Below, in pieces: positions 47,918 through 58,230 of a stretch of 64,000 nucleotides of DNA (position 1 is its first letter; each line of letters begins with the position of its first letter). Made by a program: the position numbers and the translations under genes. A model generated the notes under the pieces. That model was not told where the DNA came from. It was given only the letters and a program-made list of their open reading frames with translations, and ran no database searches. This stretch comes from Lutibacter sp. (GTDB lineage Bacteria > Bacteroidota > Bacteroidia > Flavobacteriales > Flavobacteriaceae), in the NCBI RefSeq assembly GCF_013139515.1, contig NZ_WTAR01000030.1, positions 1 through 64,000 on the forward strand, written 5' to 3'.

Positions 47918-48457
47918 ATGGGAACAAAGTGTAAGTTTAAAAATGGTAAACAAGTATTTTCTAGTGATGCTCAAATGCTTTCTGGTGGAACTATTTCTAC
48001 TAATCAGCAAATTGTAAGTTCAACAACTGAAACTGTTCTAGTTTCAGAAACTATTTATGGCAATACATTTGATGCAACAACTATGGGGTTTAGAGTCACT
48101 TTAGCTGGTGAAATTTCAGCAAATGCTGGATCAGATATTACTCTAACTTTGAGATATGGAACAACTGATATCCTTGCTTTAGCCACAGTAACTTTAGCTG
48201 CTGAAGATGATAAACAATTTAAATATGAGTGTTTGGGTAGAATTCATACTACTGGAGCAACTGGTAAGATAGTAGCTTCTTCTAGGATTGATATAGAGCA
48301 AGGAACACCATTGATGTTTGCCGCAGATACTGCTGCCGCTGGAGTTACTGCTAATTTAACAGCAGATGGTAGCTTAAATGTAACAGGCCATTGGGATGCT
48401 TCAAATGCAAATTCAGATATAATTGCAATGATAGGATTTATTGAGTTTTTTAATTAA
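47918..48457 (+). CDS. Virion structural protein candidate
   Basis: ORF with AAGGAGG RBS, followed by terminator. Confidence 0.6.
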   Translation: MGTKCKFKNGKQVFSSDAQMLSGGTISTNQQIVSSTTETVLVSETIYGNTFDATTMGFRVTLAGEISANAGSDITLTLRYGTTDILALATVTLAAEDDKQFKYECLGRIHTTGATGKIVASSRIDIEQGTPLMFAADTAAAGVTANLTADGSLNVTGHWDASNANSDIIAMIGFIEFFN

Positions 48458-48483
48458 TAGATAAATTTTAATATTAATTAATT

Positions 48484-48522
48484 AAGGGAAAGGGTTTGAA
48501 ATATTCCTTTTCCCTTTTTTTT
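48484..48522 (+). terminator. Rho-independent terminator
   Basis: AAGGGAAAGG...CCTTTTCCCTT + T-tract. Confidence 0.85.
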
Positions 48523-48541
48523 ATATTTTTTTTAGGACAAA

Positions 48542-50152
48542 ATGGTACAAGAAACTACTATAAAAAGATATATAGGTTTATCTACTGATACTAAACCATC
48601 ATCTCCAATTCAGGTAGGATCAGTAATCCGTATTCTTGCTGGTTCTGAATGGTATGAATTAGATACTGGTGTGACATATGTATTTGATGGTTCTAGTGCT
48701 TGGACTCCTAAACTTGTAAATCTAGGAAATGGAACTGGTGATTTTATAAATAGTGATAATCCATTTCCAGTATATGGTGGTTATGTTCCTATTGAATATT
48801 CACGAACAACAACAAATACAATAAAGTCACTTGTAAATAAAGGTCAATTAAATAAGTTTGTAATTTATCCAAGAATTGGTAATGAACATGTTGAAAGTTC
48901 TAGGGAGATTCAAGGTGTTGTCACAAATGGTAATATAGTTGGGCAAATATTTAAAGCATCAAAAGATAATATATCTGCATTGCTCCTTACTATTGAATCA
49001 GCAGAAGCACAAACTATTGATACTTTTGAAACATATTCAAATGATGGTGAACTTCAAACTTCTTGGGTTGAAATAACAAATCCAGCAGTTATTTCAACAT
49101 CAATAGTTAAAACTGGTGATCAAGCAATGGCCTTGCCTTTAACCACTACTGGTGATGAATGGGTATTAAGCGCACCATCAGATTATACAGATTATACAGG
49201 ATCATTTGATTTTTATCAAGATGTTGTATTTGGGGTATTAGGGGCAGAAGTGTCTGTATTTATTAGTGATGGAACTAATAGTAAAAGTTTTCCTCTTGTT
49301 ATTAATATAACCAATTCATGGACTCATTTTGATGTTCTTGAATCAAATATGATTGAAGATCAAGCTGAAACTACTGATACTACAAATATATTAACTATTG
49401 GGTTTAGAATAATTAGAAAAAAGAATGGAGCAACAGTTTATATTGATAATTTAATTGCTACCCCTGCTCCTGGTGAACTTGGTATTAAATTATGGAACAT
49501 GGGTAATACTCTTCCTATAGATGGAGTTACCTCTATTGATGATGGCACCCAATACACCAGATTAGGTAAAACTCTTACTTCATCTTTTTCATTACCTTTG
49601 GTTGGAGGAAAAAGATTATATCATGCTCATATGTTTAATGCAGCACTTGATAAAAATGTACCAGATAACGAACCACTAATAACTGATAATTATTATTTAA
49701 TTGAACTTTATTATATAGATACCAATGTGAGTGTGTATGGCCCTGACACTTCTTTTAATACTCAATATTATAATAACGGATATTCTTTTACTACAGCAAA
49801 TGAAGCTTCTGTTATTAATGCAATAGGCCCATATTCAGATATAATGTTTACTATAATGTCAACACAATCTGTTTATGTAATTGAAGCTGGATGGAGGTTT
49901 GACGCTGAACCTAATGGGGATTCTGACTTATATGTATTTATTGAAAATAAAGATATGCAAGTAACCGATACTGTTGTTGATCATGAAGAACATCCAGAAC
50001 AAAAACACTCACATGATGTATCAATTAGACCAATGATAATTGATAATGGTGGAAAAATAGAATTTTATAATAATGATGATGCATCAGATCAAGTATCAAA
50101 TATTGTATATTTTGTAACTTTTCTATATGAACCTCCAATAGTAAATGGATAA
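48542..50152 (+). CDS. Large virion-associated/fibre-like protein
   Basis: ORF 536 aa in structural module. Confidence 0.5.
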   Translation: MVQETTIKRYIGLSTDTKPSSPIQVGSVIRILAGSEWYELDTGVTYVFDGSSAWTPKLVNLGNGTGDFINSDNPFPVYGGYVPIEYSRTTTNTIKSLVNKGQLNKFVIYPRIGNEHVESSREIQGVVTNGNIVGQIFKASKDNISALLLTIESAEAQTIDTFETYSNDGELQTSWVEITNPAVISTSIVKTGDQAMALPLTTTGDEWVLSAPSDYTDYTGSFDFYQDVVFGVLGAEVSVFISDGTNSKSFPLVINITNSWTHFDVLESNMIEDQAETTDTTNILTIGFRIIRKKNGATVYIDNLIATPAPGELGIKLWNMGNTLPIDGVTSIDDGTQYTRLGKTLTSSFSLPLVGGKRLYHAHMFNAALDKNVPDNEPLITDNYYLIELYYIDTNVSVYGPDTSFNTQYYNNGYSFTTANEASVINAIGPYSDIMFTIMSTQSVYVIEAGWRFDAEPNGDSDLYVFIENKDMQVTDTVVDHEEHPEQKHSHDVSIRPMIIDNGGKIEFYNNDDASDQVSNIVYFVTFLYEPPIVNG

Positions 50153-50156
50153 TATA

Positions 50157-50711
50157 ATGAATATAAAATTAAAGCCTGGAGATATACTTTTAACATTAGT
50201 TCATGGATGGTTGGGTAATGCAATCATTAGAACTCAAAATATGATTGATTGTGAAACTGATATAGTTAATTTTTCACATGCTGCAATTGTATTAGATGAA
50301 TGTGGAAATATATTTGAATCTTCATTAAAAATAGGAGCAAACCATATATCTAAATATGAAAATGTTCCTGTTCTTATTGCAAGACATAAAGATATGGAAG
50401 ATTGGAAATTTAAAAAAGGTATTGGTGAAGCTCTTGATAATGAAGGGATGTTTTATCCTTTGCATAGATTATTCTTTATTCTTTTTGGAATATCTGCAAT
50501 AAGAACAGATTGGCCTGTATGTTCTGAATTAGTAGCACAATTCTTATTAAAATCTGGTATAGATTCTGATTTAATAAGAAAAGGTAAGAAATACAGTAAG
50601 TGGTATGGTGTTAGTCCTGATATGATTGAAGATGCTGTATTCAGAGGTGAAAATTGGAATGTTGTTTATAATGGTAATTGGGACTCAAGATTACTTTCAA
50701 ATAAGTATTAA
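50157..50711 (+). CDS. Permuted NlpC/P60 (YiiX-like) papain-fold hydrolase
   Basis: KPGDILLTLVHGWLGNAIIRTQN..FSHAAIVLD..VCSELVAQFLLKSG. Confidence 0.65.
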   Translation: MNIKLKPGDILLTLVHGWLGNAIIRTQNMIDCETDIVNFSHAAIVLDECGNIFESSLKIGANHISKYENVPVLIARHKDMEDWKFKKGIGEALDNEGMFYPLHRLFFILFGISAIRTDWPVCSELVAQFLLKSGIDSDLIRKGKKYSKWYGVSPDMIEDAVFRGENWNVVYNGNWDSRLLSNKY

Positions 50712-50725
50712 GGGAAAATATATCA

Positions 50726-51094
50726 ATGGATGAGATTTTAAAAGAAAATGAAAGTGTTGATGATTGCCCTTGTAAAAGTGTTGTTAGGTTAGCTGAATCA
50801 ACGAGGGGTGAATTTAAATTAATAAATTTTGAAATGGTTCAATTAAAAGAAAGTTTTATAGAAATGAGATTAGAAGCAAAAGAGTGTTTGGAGTCTGTTA
50901 AAGAAACAGCATTTCAATTAAGAGAAGGAACAAAAGAATTTAACAATATACAAAAAACAATTTCAAATAGAGATGTTGAAAATAAAAAAGCTCATAAAAA
51001 AATGTGGTATGCAATAGCTGGTTGTTTCTGTATTCTAATGGCAACAGGACATGCAAGTGATATTGGAAAACTAATCATAAAGATAATGAGTTAA
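50726..51094 (+). CDS. Coiled-coil protein with C-terminal TM
   Basis: ORF; KMWYAIAGCFCILMATGHASDIG. Confidence 0.55.
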   Translation: MDEILKENESVDDCPCKSVVRLAESTRGEFKLINFEMVQLKESFIEMRLEAKECLESVKETAFQLREGTKEFNNIQKTISNRDVENKKAHKKMWYAIAGCFCILMATGHASDIGKLIIKIMS

Positions 51095-51103
51095 TTAAAT
51101 TTT

Positions 51104-52207
51104 ATGGCAACTCAAGCATTAGGAACAGATATTCAAATAACAGTATTACCAGATGGGAATTATCTTATTACTGGTTTAACTGTTTCTGCTGGAGAAGTTA
51201 TATCTTTAGATAGTACTGAATCTATTAGTGGTGGCCCTGCATCAATAACAATAACTGCCAACCTTGATTCAATACTTACGAAAACTGGAAATACTTCATT
51301 AACTAGTTTAGATAGTATATTGCAATCAATTAATTTAACTAAGTTTCTTTCCGCTGATGCTTTATTAACACTAGAAAATACTGTTTCAACTAATTTAGAC
51401 TCTTTATTAAGCAAATCTGGAATAGAAAAATCAACAGTTTTAAATGCTTTATTGTTAAAAACAGATATTGGTAAACAAGCATTTTTAGATGCTGTTTTGT
51501 TTGGTGGATCAGAAATATTTGCAAATATAGATAGTTTTTTACAAAAACAATTTGAGGTAAGTGTAAGTCTTGATTCTCTTCTTCAAATTGCAGATTTAAC
51601 TAAAATAACTAGTATTGATTCTTATTTACAGTCAGTAGGAATAGAAAGTTCAACTAGTATTGATTCTTATTTACAGTCAGTAGGAATAGAAAGTTCAACA
51701 TATTTAGATGCAATTTTATTTGATGCAGCATTTAGCGGTCATGAAACTTATTTAGATGCAATTTTAAATAAATCTGATATAATATTTACAGCAAATTTAG
51801 ATGCAATTTTAAACATAACTGGAGTTAAAGCAACAGATTTAGATGCAATTTTACAAGTGTCAAGAAGTTCAGAAGTTTTTCTTGGTGCAATTCTTTTGAA
51901 AGTTGCTGAAACAGCTTCATTAAATATAGATTCATTTTTAACCAAAGAAGAAACAAATTCATTAAGTATAGATGCTTCTTTAGTTAATTTATTTACAAAA
52001 ACATTATCTTTAGACGCAATATTTAAAAGTTCTTTTTCTAAAATATTATCTTTAGATGTTGTATTGTTTGGTGGAACAGAAATAACATTAAATATTGATG
52101 CTATATTATATTTACTTAATCAAATTAAATATAATTTTATTGCTGTAAGCAGAACATACAATTTTGTTGGGATAAGTAAAACATATAATTTTATTTCAAA
52201 AACATAG
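51104..52207 (+). CDS. Repetitive LD(A/S)xL-repeat protein
   Basis: Many copies of [SN]-LDAIL / IDSYLQ / LDSLL. Confidence 0.7.
   Translation: MATQALGTDIQITVLPDGNYLITGLTVSAGEVISLDSTESISGGPASITITANLDSILTKTGNTSLTSLDSILQSINLTKFLSADALLTLENTVSTNLDSLLSKSGIEKSTVLNALLLKTDIGKQAFLDAVLFGGSEIFANIDSFLQKQFEVSVSLDSLLQIADLTKITSIDSYLQSVGIESSTSIDSYLQSVGIESSTYLDAILFDAAFSGHETYLDAILNKSDIIFTANLDAILNITGVKATDLDAILQVSRSSEVFLGAILLKVAETASLNIDSFLTKEETNSLSIDASLVNLFTKTLSLDAIFKSSFSKILSLDVVLFGGTEITLNIDAILYLLNQIKYNFIAVSRTYNFVGISKTYNFISKT
51608..51697 (+). repeat. 45-bp perfect tandem duplication (15 aa, TSIDSYLQSVGIESS)
   Basis: Two identical 45-bp copies. Confidence 0.95.
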
Positions 52208-52219
52208 GAGGGATTAGAT

Positions 52220-52717
52220 ATGGCAGCAGTTGTTCAAATACATGAAATTACAAATACAAATACAGGTGTTGATAAAACAACAGATACCGTAAGATTCAAA
52301 TCAGCAGATAATACCACTGTTGATACAAATGATAGGATTCAGATTCCAGTTGCTGGATCTGATTATTCGTACACAAAACAGTTGAAAGTTTATGTTTCAT
52401 CTGCTCCATCAGTTGATATTGATAATATTCAGGCATATTCTGATGGTACAAATGGTATGGGAACTGGAATTTCTGTAGAATATGATCTTCATACAACTTT
52501 TGTTACTCAAATAGATACTACAATTGCAGGAACTGATTTGTTTACAATAACAAGTGGAAATGCAATTAATATGGATGCAATTAATACAGGGCCACATGCA
52601 ACAACAGAAACTGGATATGTAGGTGATGTTTTAAGATTACAAATGGCGGTTGCTTCAACTGCTGGTGCTGGTGCGGTTTCAGCAGAGGCCCTCACAGTGA
52701 GTTATGACGAGAGTTGA
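52220..52717 (+). CDS. Virion structural protein candidate
   Basis: ORF, AGGAGG RBS. Confidence 0.6.
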   Translation: MAAVVQIHEITNTNTGVDKTTDTVRFKSADNTTVDTNDRIQIPVAGSDYSYTKQLKVYVSSAPSVDIDNIQAYSDGTNGMGTGISVEYDLHTTFVTQIDTTIAGTDLFTITSGNAINMDAINTGPHATTETGYVGDVLRLQMAVASTAGAGAVSAEALTVSYDES

Positions 52718-52720
52718 CAT

Positions 52721-52747
52721 TTAAGTATGTTGACATAATGCCGATAA
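52721..52747 (+). promoter_or_regulatory. sigma28 (FliA)-type promoter
   Basis: TTAAGTAT-N11-GCCGATAA followed by G. Confidence 0.65.
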
Positions 52748-52790
52748 GTATTATATTGATAGTTAATATTAATTTATGCTTGGAGGCATT

Positions 52791-53369
52791 ATGAAGATTC
52801 AAAGAAGAGAAGGTGGATTTTATCATTGGCAAAAACAAGAATCGGATACTAAATGTGCATGTGGATGTGGTGGATTTATAACTAATAGATCAGCAAAGGA
52901 TAAAAAAAAGGGGAAAATTGAAGGATATTTAAAAGGGCATGGTTGGAGAGGAAAGAAAATGTCAGAATCTTCTAAACAAAAAATGAGAGAAAATCATGCA
53001 GATGTTAGTGGAAAAAATAATCCAAATTATGGTAAAGGTTTGTTTGGTGAAGATAATCCAAATTGGCAAGGTGGAAAAGTAGGGTTATTATATGGAGTTG
53101 GAAATAATCAGAAAGGCATTAATACAAACAAAGATAAAAAATTTAGAAAAGAAATAATAAAACGAGATAAAGAATGTGTTTTGTGTGGGAGAAAAGAAAT
53201 GCTTTGTTGTCATCACATTATTCCTTGGGTTGAAAATGAGAATATAAGATTTGATAAAAATAATTGTGTTACTCTTTGCAATAAATGTCATCCAAGGGCA
53301 GATAATAAACATCATTACGAAAAATATAAATTAATGCTAGAAAGTTATGTTGACAATTTATTAATTTAG
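52791..53369 (+). CDS. HNH endonuclease with NUMOD3-like motifs
   Basis: SESSKQKMRENH..GKNNPNYGKGLFGEDNPNWQGG..CVLCGRKEMLCCHHIIPW..NCVTLCNKCH. Confidence 0.8.
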   Translation: MKIQRREGGFYHWQKQESDTKCACGCGGFITNRSAKDKKKGKIEGYLKGHGWRGKKMSESSKQKMRENHADVSGKNNPNYGKGLFGEDNPNWQGGKVGLLYGVGNNQKGINTNKDKKFRKEIIKRDKECVLCGRKEMLCCHHIIPWVENENIRFDKNNCVTLCNKCHPRADNKHHYEKYKLMLESYVDNLLI

Positions 53370-53378
53370 GGGGTAATT

Positions 53379-54038
53379 ATGGGGAAAAAGATTTTAATAG
53401 GTGTTCCGACAAGTGGAGAAATAAATACTAGATTTGCTTTATCATTATTCAAATCTAGTATTTATTTAACTGAAAAAGGCTATTCTGTTGATATTAGATT
53501 TAATGAAGGGTCTTTAATATCAGCACAAAGAAATCATTTATCAAAAATTGCTTATGAATCAGAATGTGATTTATTATTTATTGATTCTGATATGACATTT
53601 AACCCTGAAGATATAGAAAAGATTGTCGAATCTGAAAAAGATATAATTGGTGGTCTTTGCTACTCAAGAAGAGAACCATACTTTCCAATAATCTATAAAG
53701 ATTTTGATGATGAAAAATTTGGATTTTCAAGAAAATTACCAAATGAATTTGAAGGTGATATAATTGAATGTATCGCAACAGGAACTGGAGTTTTATGTAT
53801 TAAACATCAAGTTTTGAAAGTAATGCATAATGAAAAGTTTGTAAAAGCAAATGGATATCCATTTAATATGATCCAGTTAGATAATGGGGATCAACTAGGA
53901 GAAGATTTATCATTCTGTCTTAAAATTGCTAAAAAAACTAATTTTAAAATTTTCTGTGATATAACTGTTGATATTGGACATGTTGGAGATATGGCAATTA
54001 CAAAAGAAACGTATGAGGCTTATAATGGAAAGGAATAA
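53379..54038 (+). CDS. Glycosyltransferase-like (GT-A) protein
   Basis: LLFIDSDMTFNPEDIEKIV, GGLCYSRREPYFP, GEDLSFCLKI. Confidence 0.65.
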   Translation: MGKKILIGVPTSGEINTRFALSLFKSSIYLTEKGYSVDIRFNEGSLISAQRNHLSKIAYESECDLLFIDSDMTFNPEDIEKIVESEKDIIGGLCYSRREPYFPIIYKDFDDEKFGFSRKLPNEFEGDIIECIATGTGVLCIKHQVLKVMHNEKFVKANGYPFNMIQLDNGDQLGEDLSFCLKIAKKTNFKIFCDITVDIGHVGDMAITKETYEAYNGKE

Positions 54039-54375
54039 GTCTTATAATTGGATAATAGAAACATTAGATGGTGAAAAACTTGAGCAGTATAACTCTGATG
54101 GTTCTGAAAATTCATGGAAGGGGTTGAATAAGAAAAGAATTCACAAAGTATCGTTTATTCCTAATTCTCCATTTCTTAAACAACATGAATTAATTATAGA
54201 TACTTTTAATGGGAATTATTTTCAAAGAAGATTTGGAAGGGGTTTTTTAAAACAATCAAATCAATTTAAACTTTCTGAATATCTAAATTGCATAGTAACA
54301 AAACATTTTAGATTTTATTTAACAAGTGATGGTCAAGTAATAATCACCCCTAATAATTATGAAATAAAGGTATAG
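54025..54375 (+). CDS. Hypothetical protein
   Basis: Internal ATG of ORF 53968..54375. Confidence 0.55.
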   Translation: MERNKSYNWIIETLDGEKLEQYNSDGSENSWKGLNKKRIHKVSFIPNSPFLKQHELIIDTFNGNYFQRRFGRGFLKQSNQFKLSEYLNCIVTKHFRFYLTSDGQVIITPNNYEIKV

Positions 54376-54377
54376 AT

Positions 54378-54731
54378 ATGGCATTAGATAATTTCCAGGG
54401 AACAAGGGATATAATTTTACAAACAAATTCTAAAGATGTTCCTTATTCATTCACATTTACTGTAAATTCAAGCGCAACAGCAAATGATGGAGCATTGCCA
54501 TTTGGAACTAATGTTAGTACTGCTGTTGTTACAGCGCATATTGCCGAAACAGGTGTTGCAGATTCAGAAATTGTTGCTAATTCATCTGTTGGTTCAAATG
54601 TAGTTACTGTTGATATGACTTATCCATCAACTAATGGAGTTAATTGGTATCATTTAACTTTTGTGTTGACATTGGATAATGGAGCAATATTAGAATTTGA
54701 TTATAATAGAGTATATGTGGAGGATAGATAA
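54378..54731 (+). CDS. Virion structural protein (Ig-like/baseplate type) candidate
   Basis: ORF. Confidence 0.5.
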   Translation: MALDNFQGTRDIILQTNSKDVPYSFTFTVNSSATANDGALPFGTNVSTAVVTAHIAETGVADSEIVANSSVGSNVVTVDMTYPSTNGVNWYHLTFVLTLDNGAILEFDYNRVYVEDR

Positions 54732-55546
54732 TGATTGTTACACCAAGTGAAATGAGAACATTTATTGGTGATATAGATGATTCTGAGTATGAATTTGTTT
54801 CTCCAACGCATGATTCTGTTGAATCATTTGTTTCAAATTATTGTAATAGAACTTTTGAATCAACATCTTATACAAGAAAAAAATATTGTGGCAATGGAAG
54901 ATCTATTTTAATACTTGATGATTATCCACTAACCGCTGTTGATAGAGTGTCTATTGGAAATATAGGGGCAGTAAAGGTTAAAAACACAAACACTACTTCT
55001 AGTGCTTCTGTATCAGTAGTTTCTACTGGTCTTAGACTTGTAAAAGATGGAGTGGCAGATACTTCTGTCACATTTGTAGCAAATACAACAATGACAGCAA
55101 TAATCAATGCAATCAATGCAATTTCTGGATGGTCTGCTGAATTATTGAATTCTTCATATGGAAGTTATAGATCAGCAGATTTAATTGAATCAGTTGGATT
55201 ATCTGCAATAAATAATAATTGGGTTGATTTAAAAATGCCAGATGATGCAGAAGATAATTTTTCTGCTGATCTAAGTACTGCTGTTCTTAAAAAGAATTCT
55301 GGTTGGCCTAGTGGATTTAATAATATTTATATAGATTATACTGCTGGTTATACATCAACAACAATGCCTGAAGATTTAAAATTAGCTATAAAAATATTTA
55401 CTAAATATATTTATAATAAAAAAGAAGAGGAAACAATTGGTGTTGCTGAATATAGAGCAGAAAATCTTTGGGGTACTTTTGAAAAAGATCCAATGGGAAA
55501 AGAAGTAAGAATGATTCTTAGTAAATATAAAAGAATGTTGGTATAA
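54731..55546 (+). CDS. Head-tail connector protein
   Basis: SPTHDSVESFVSNYCNRTFESTSYT...GNGRSILILDDYPLTAVDRV...IYIDYTAGYTSTTMPEDLKLA. Confidence 0.7.
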   Translation: MIVTPSEMRTFIGDIDDSEYEFVSPTHDSVESFVSNYCNRTFESTSYTRKKYCGNGRSILILDDYPLTAVDRVSIGNIGAVKVKNTNTTSSASVSVVSTGLRLVKDGVADTSVTFVANTTMTAIINAINAISGWSAELLNSSYGSYRSADLIESVGLSAINNNWVDLKMPDDAEDNFSADLSTAVLKKNSGWPSGFNNIYIDYTAGYTSTTMPEDLKLAIKIFTKYIYNKKEEETIGVAEYRAENLWGTFEKDPMGKEVRMILSKYKRMLV

Positions 55547-55548
55547 TT

Positions 55549-55890
55549 ATGATAGGCCCACGTATCAGACTGATGCTTCAATCAAATTCCAAAGTGTCGG
55601 ATGGAATGGGTGGTTTTACTGACTCATGGATAGATGTTAGAGAATTGAAAGGAGTATTTATGAATAGAAAAGCTAAAGAGCTTTTTTCTAATCATTCTGA
55701 AAAGGTATCTTCTAATCATTATTTCTCAGTAAAAAACATGAGAGATTTATATGTAGATGAAAGTTTTAGATTTTATTACAATAGTAAGGTATATGAAATA
55801 GTTTTTATAAGTAATCCTGGTGAAAAAAAGAATATTACAATTTTCCATTTAGAAAAATATGAAGATAGTGGAAGTGGGAGTGGTTGCTAA
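55549..55890 (+). CDS. Head closure / head-tail adaptor
   Basis: GMGGFTDSWIDVRELKGVFM...HYFSVKNMRDL..DESFRFYYNSKVYEIVFISNPGEKK. Confidence 0.65.
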   Translation: MIGPRIRLMLQSNSKVSDGMGGFTDSWIDVRELKGVFMNRKAKELFSNHSEKVSSNHYFSVKNMRDLYVDESFRFYYNSKVYEIVFISNPGEKKNITIFHLEKYEDSGSGSGC

Positions 55891-56360
55891 TGGCAAAAGC
55901 TGTTTGGTTTGATAAAGATATTGATTCAAAGATTGATAAAGCTTCAAAAAGAATTATCAAGGCTGGTTGTATTGCTTTGTCAAATGATTTAAAAGATATG
56001 ATGGGTGGTAGCAATGCTGGTCAACATCTTCCATACAGATCAAAGAAAAACCCAACTCAAACACATTGGAGTTCTAAACCTGGATCAGCACCAAATATTG
56101 ATACTGGAGCATTGAAAGATTCTATTTCATGGGATACTTCATTTGGTGCTTCTGGTGGTGCAAGAAGAGGGTTAAATGAAGGAGTTAAAAGTCCAGGTGG
56201 TGGAAGATTTGTAAAAACTGGAGCGGTTGGAACTAATCATCCAGGTGCAAAAGCATTAGAGTTTGGATATTCTCCAAATAATTTAGCTCCAAGACCTTTT
56301 ATGACTGTTGCTTATGAATTTTTCAAACTCAATGATTTTTTAAGGAAATTTAGATTATGA
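55890..56360 (+). CDS. HK97 gp10-like neck/tail component
   Basis: PNIDTGALKDSISWDTS...GTNHPGAKALEFGYSPNNLAPRPFMTVAYE. Confidence 0.75.
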   Translation: MAKAVWFDKDIDSKIDKASKRIIKAGCIALSNDLKDMMGGSNAGQHLPYRSKKNPTQTHWSSKPGSAPNIDTGALKDSISWDTSFGASGGARRGLNEGVKSPGGGRFVKTGAVGTNHPGAKALEFGYSPNNLAPRPFMTVAYEFFKLNDFLRKFRL

Positions 56361-57238
56361 ATAGCTTGTTAAAAATATGTACTAAATGTGGTCTTGAAGA
56401 TGATATTAATAAATTTCCTAAAGATAGACAAAAGAAAGATGGTAGACATCCTTGGTGTAGAGAATGTGTAAAAAAAAGAAATAAAGAATATTCTATAAAT
56501 AACAAAGAAAAATTAAAAAAAAGTAGTAAGAAATATACAACTAAAAATAAAGAAAAAATGGATGAATATCATAAAAAATATAGAAGTGATAATAAGAAAA
56601 AAATAAGTGATTGGCATAAAAAAAATTATATTGATAACAAAGATAAAATTAATCTAAGTGGTTTTAATTATCGTAAAAACAATAAAGAGAAAATAAAATT
56701 AAAAGGTAAAAAATATAGAGATAACAATAGAGAAAAAATAAATAATTTTCATAAAGAATATAGATCATTAAAAGCAAAATACAAAGCATTGAAAAATAAA
56801 TTAACTGTTGATGAATCTCCAATAGAAGGAAAAAATGGTATCTTATTAGTTAAATGTAAGAAATGTAGGAAATACTTCAATCCAACAAATTTACAAGTTC
56901 AAAATAGAGTTCAAAGTTTATTAGGACAATCATCTGGAGAATCTAATTTGTATTGTTCTGATAAGTGTAAACAGAAATGTAGTATATATAATAAATGGAA
57001 AGATCAGTCTTTAATTAATAAATATAATAAATCACGTTGCAATCAAAAAGTTAATAGACAAGCATTATTAGAAAATCAAATAGATAAATATGGATTTAAT
57101 TTCTGTGAAAAATGTGGTAAAAAATCAGATTTATATATTCACCATAATATAATGATATCAAAAGATATCTCTATGGCAGATGATATGAGTCATCAAATAT
57201 TAGTGTGTAAAGAACATCATACACATGAGGGATGTTGA
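56357..57238 (+). CDS. HNH-type endonuclease with lysine-rich repeats
   Basis: N-terminal CTKCG..F.K....DGRHPWCREC; repeats (NNKEKxKxxxKKY); C-terminal FCEKCGKKSDLYIHHN...VCKEHH. Confidence 0.65.
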   Translation: MNSLLKICTKCGLEDDINKFPKDRQKKDGRHPWCRECVKKRNKEYSINNKEKLKKSSKKYTTKNKEKMDEYHKKYRSDNKKKISDWHKKNYIDNKDKINLSGFNYRKNNKEKIKLKGKKYRDNNREKINNFHKEYRSLKAKYKALKNKLTVDESPIEGKNGILLVKCKKCRKYFNPTNLQVQNRVQSLLGQSSGESNLYCSDKCKQKCSIYNKWKDQSLINKYNKSRCNQKVNRQALLENQIDKYGFNFCEKCGKKSDLYIHHNIMISKDISMADDMSHQILVCKEHHTHEGC

Positions 57239-57239
57239 A

Positions 57240-57653
57240 ATGAATTTATTATTGGAAGGGTTGTGGCTAAAATCTCAAGAAGTAAGTGATTACAATACTT
57301 CTATTTCTGGTCAACAATTTTTTGGTAAAAAACCAAGTTGTGCATCTGAACCATATGTAGTTTTAAACCTTATTGTTGGAACACATGATTCCTTTTTTGA
57401 TTATACTGAGTCTACAGATAAATTTGAAGATTTTACTATTCAATTTACAATAGTTTCTAAATCTGAATCACCAACTGAAGCAGGAAATATCCTTGAAGAT
57501 TTAAAAGCCTTATATGACAATGCAATATTGACTATTACTGGATATACAAATATTGAAATGAAAAGATTAACAGTTGTTGGCCCTGAATGGAATAATGATG
57601 ATAGAATATATCTTTATTATATTAGATATGATGTCTCATTACAAGGGACTTGA
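57240..57653 (+). CDS. Tail terminator/completion protein
   Basis: Position between neck and tail tube genes; ORF start internal ATG. Confidence 0.5.
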   Translation: MNLLLEGLWLKSQEVSDYNTSISGQQFFGKKPSCASEPYVVLNLIVGTHDSFFDYTESTDKFEDFTIQFTIVSKSESPTEAGNILEDLKALYDNAILTITGYTNIEMKRLTVVGPEWNNDDRIYLYYIRYDVSLQGT

Positions 57654-57710
57654 CATATATAAGACAAGTGTTTATAATTAATAGATTATTAATTTTAATG
57701 GGGAGTGTAT

Positions 57711-58196
57711 ATGGGAAAAGACAATAAAACATTTATCATTTTATCAATGCATAGATCTGCATCAAGCCTTGTTGCAAAAGGATTGAATAATGCTGGTGTT
57801 AATATGGGGGAAAATTTATTAAGTGGTCTTGCTGATAATCCTGAAGGCCATTTTGAAGATTTAGATTTTTTATATACCAATATTCATTTAATGAATGGTG
57901 ATAATTGGAAAGATGTTAATACTCCTATTAAAAATCTAAATATGAAATCATTAATTGAAAAGAAAGATATTAATCCATTATGGGGATGGAAAGATCCTAG
58001 AACTATTTTAACTATTGAAAGATATTATGATTTACTAAATGATCCAATAATTGTTGCTTTATTTAGAAATCCAGAAAAGGTAGGAATGTCTTTAGAAAAA
58101 CGTGGAGACATGACTAAAAAGGAAGGTATTAAGTTAGCTAAAGAATATAATAAAAAACTGCTTTTATTTTTGAATAAAAGATTTGGGGAAGATTAA
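57711..58196 (+). CDS. Sulfotransferase-like protein
   Basis: SMHRSASSLVAKGLNNAGVNMG..NPEGHFED..WGWKDPRT..VALFRNPEKV. Confidence 0.75.
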   Translation: MGKDNKTFIILSMHRSASSLVAKGLNNAGVNMGENLLSGLADNPEGHFEDLDFLYTNIHLMNGDNWKDVNTPIKNLNMKSLIEKKDINPLWGWKDPRTILTIERYYDLLNDPIIVALFRNPEKVGMSLEKRGDMTKKEGIKLAKEYNKKLLLFLNKRFGED

Positions 58197-58230
58197 TGAA
58201 AGGATATTTAGTTGAATAAAGGGGAAAAAT

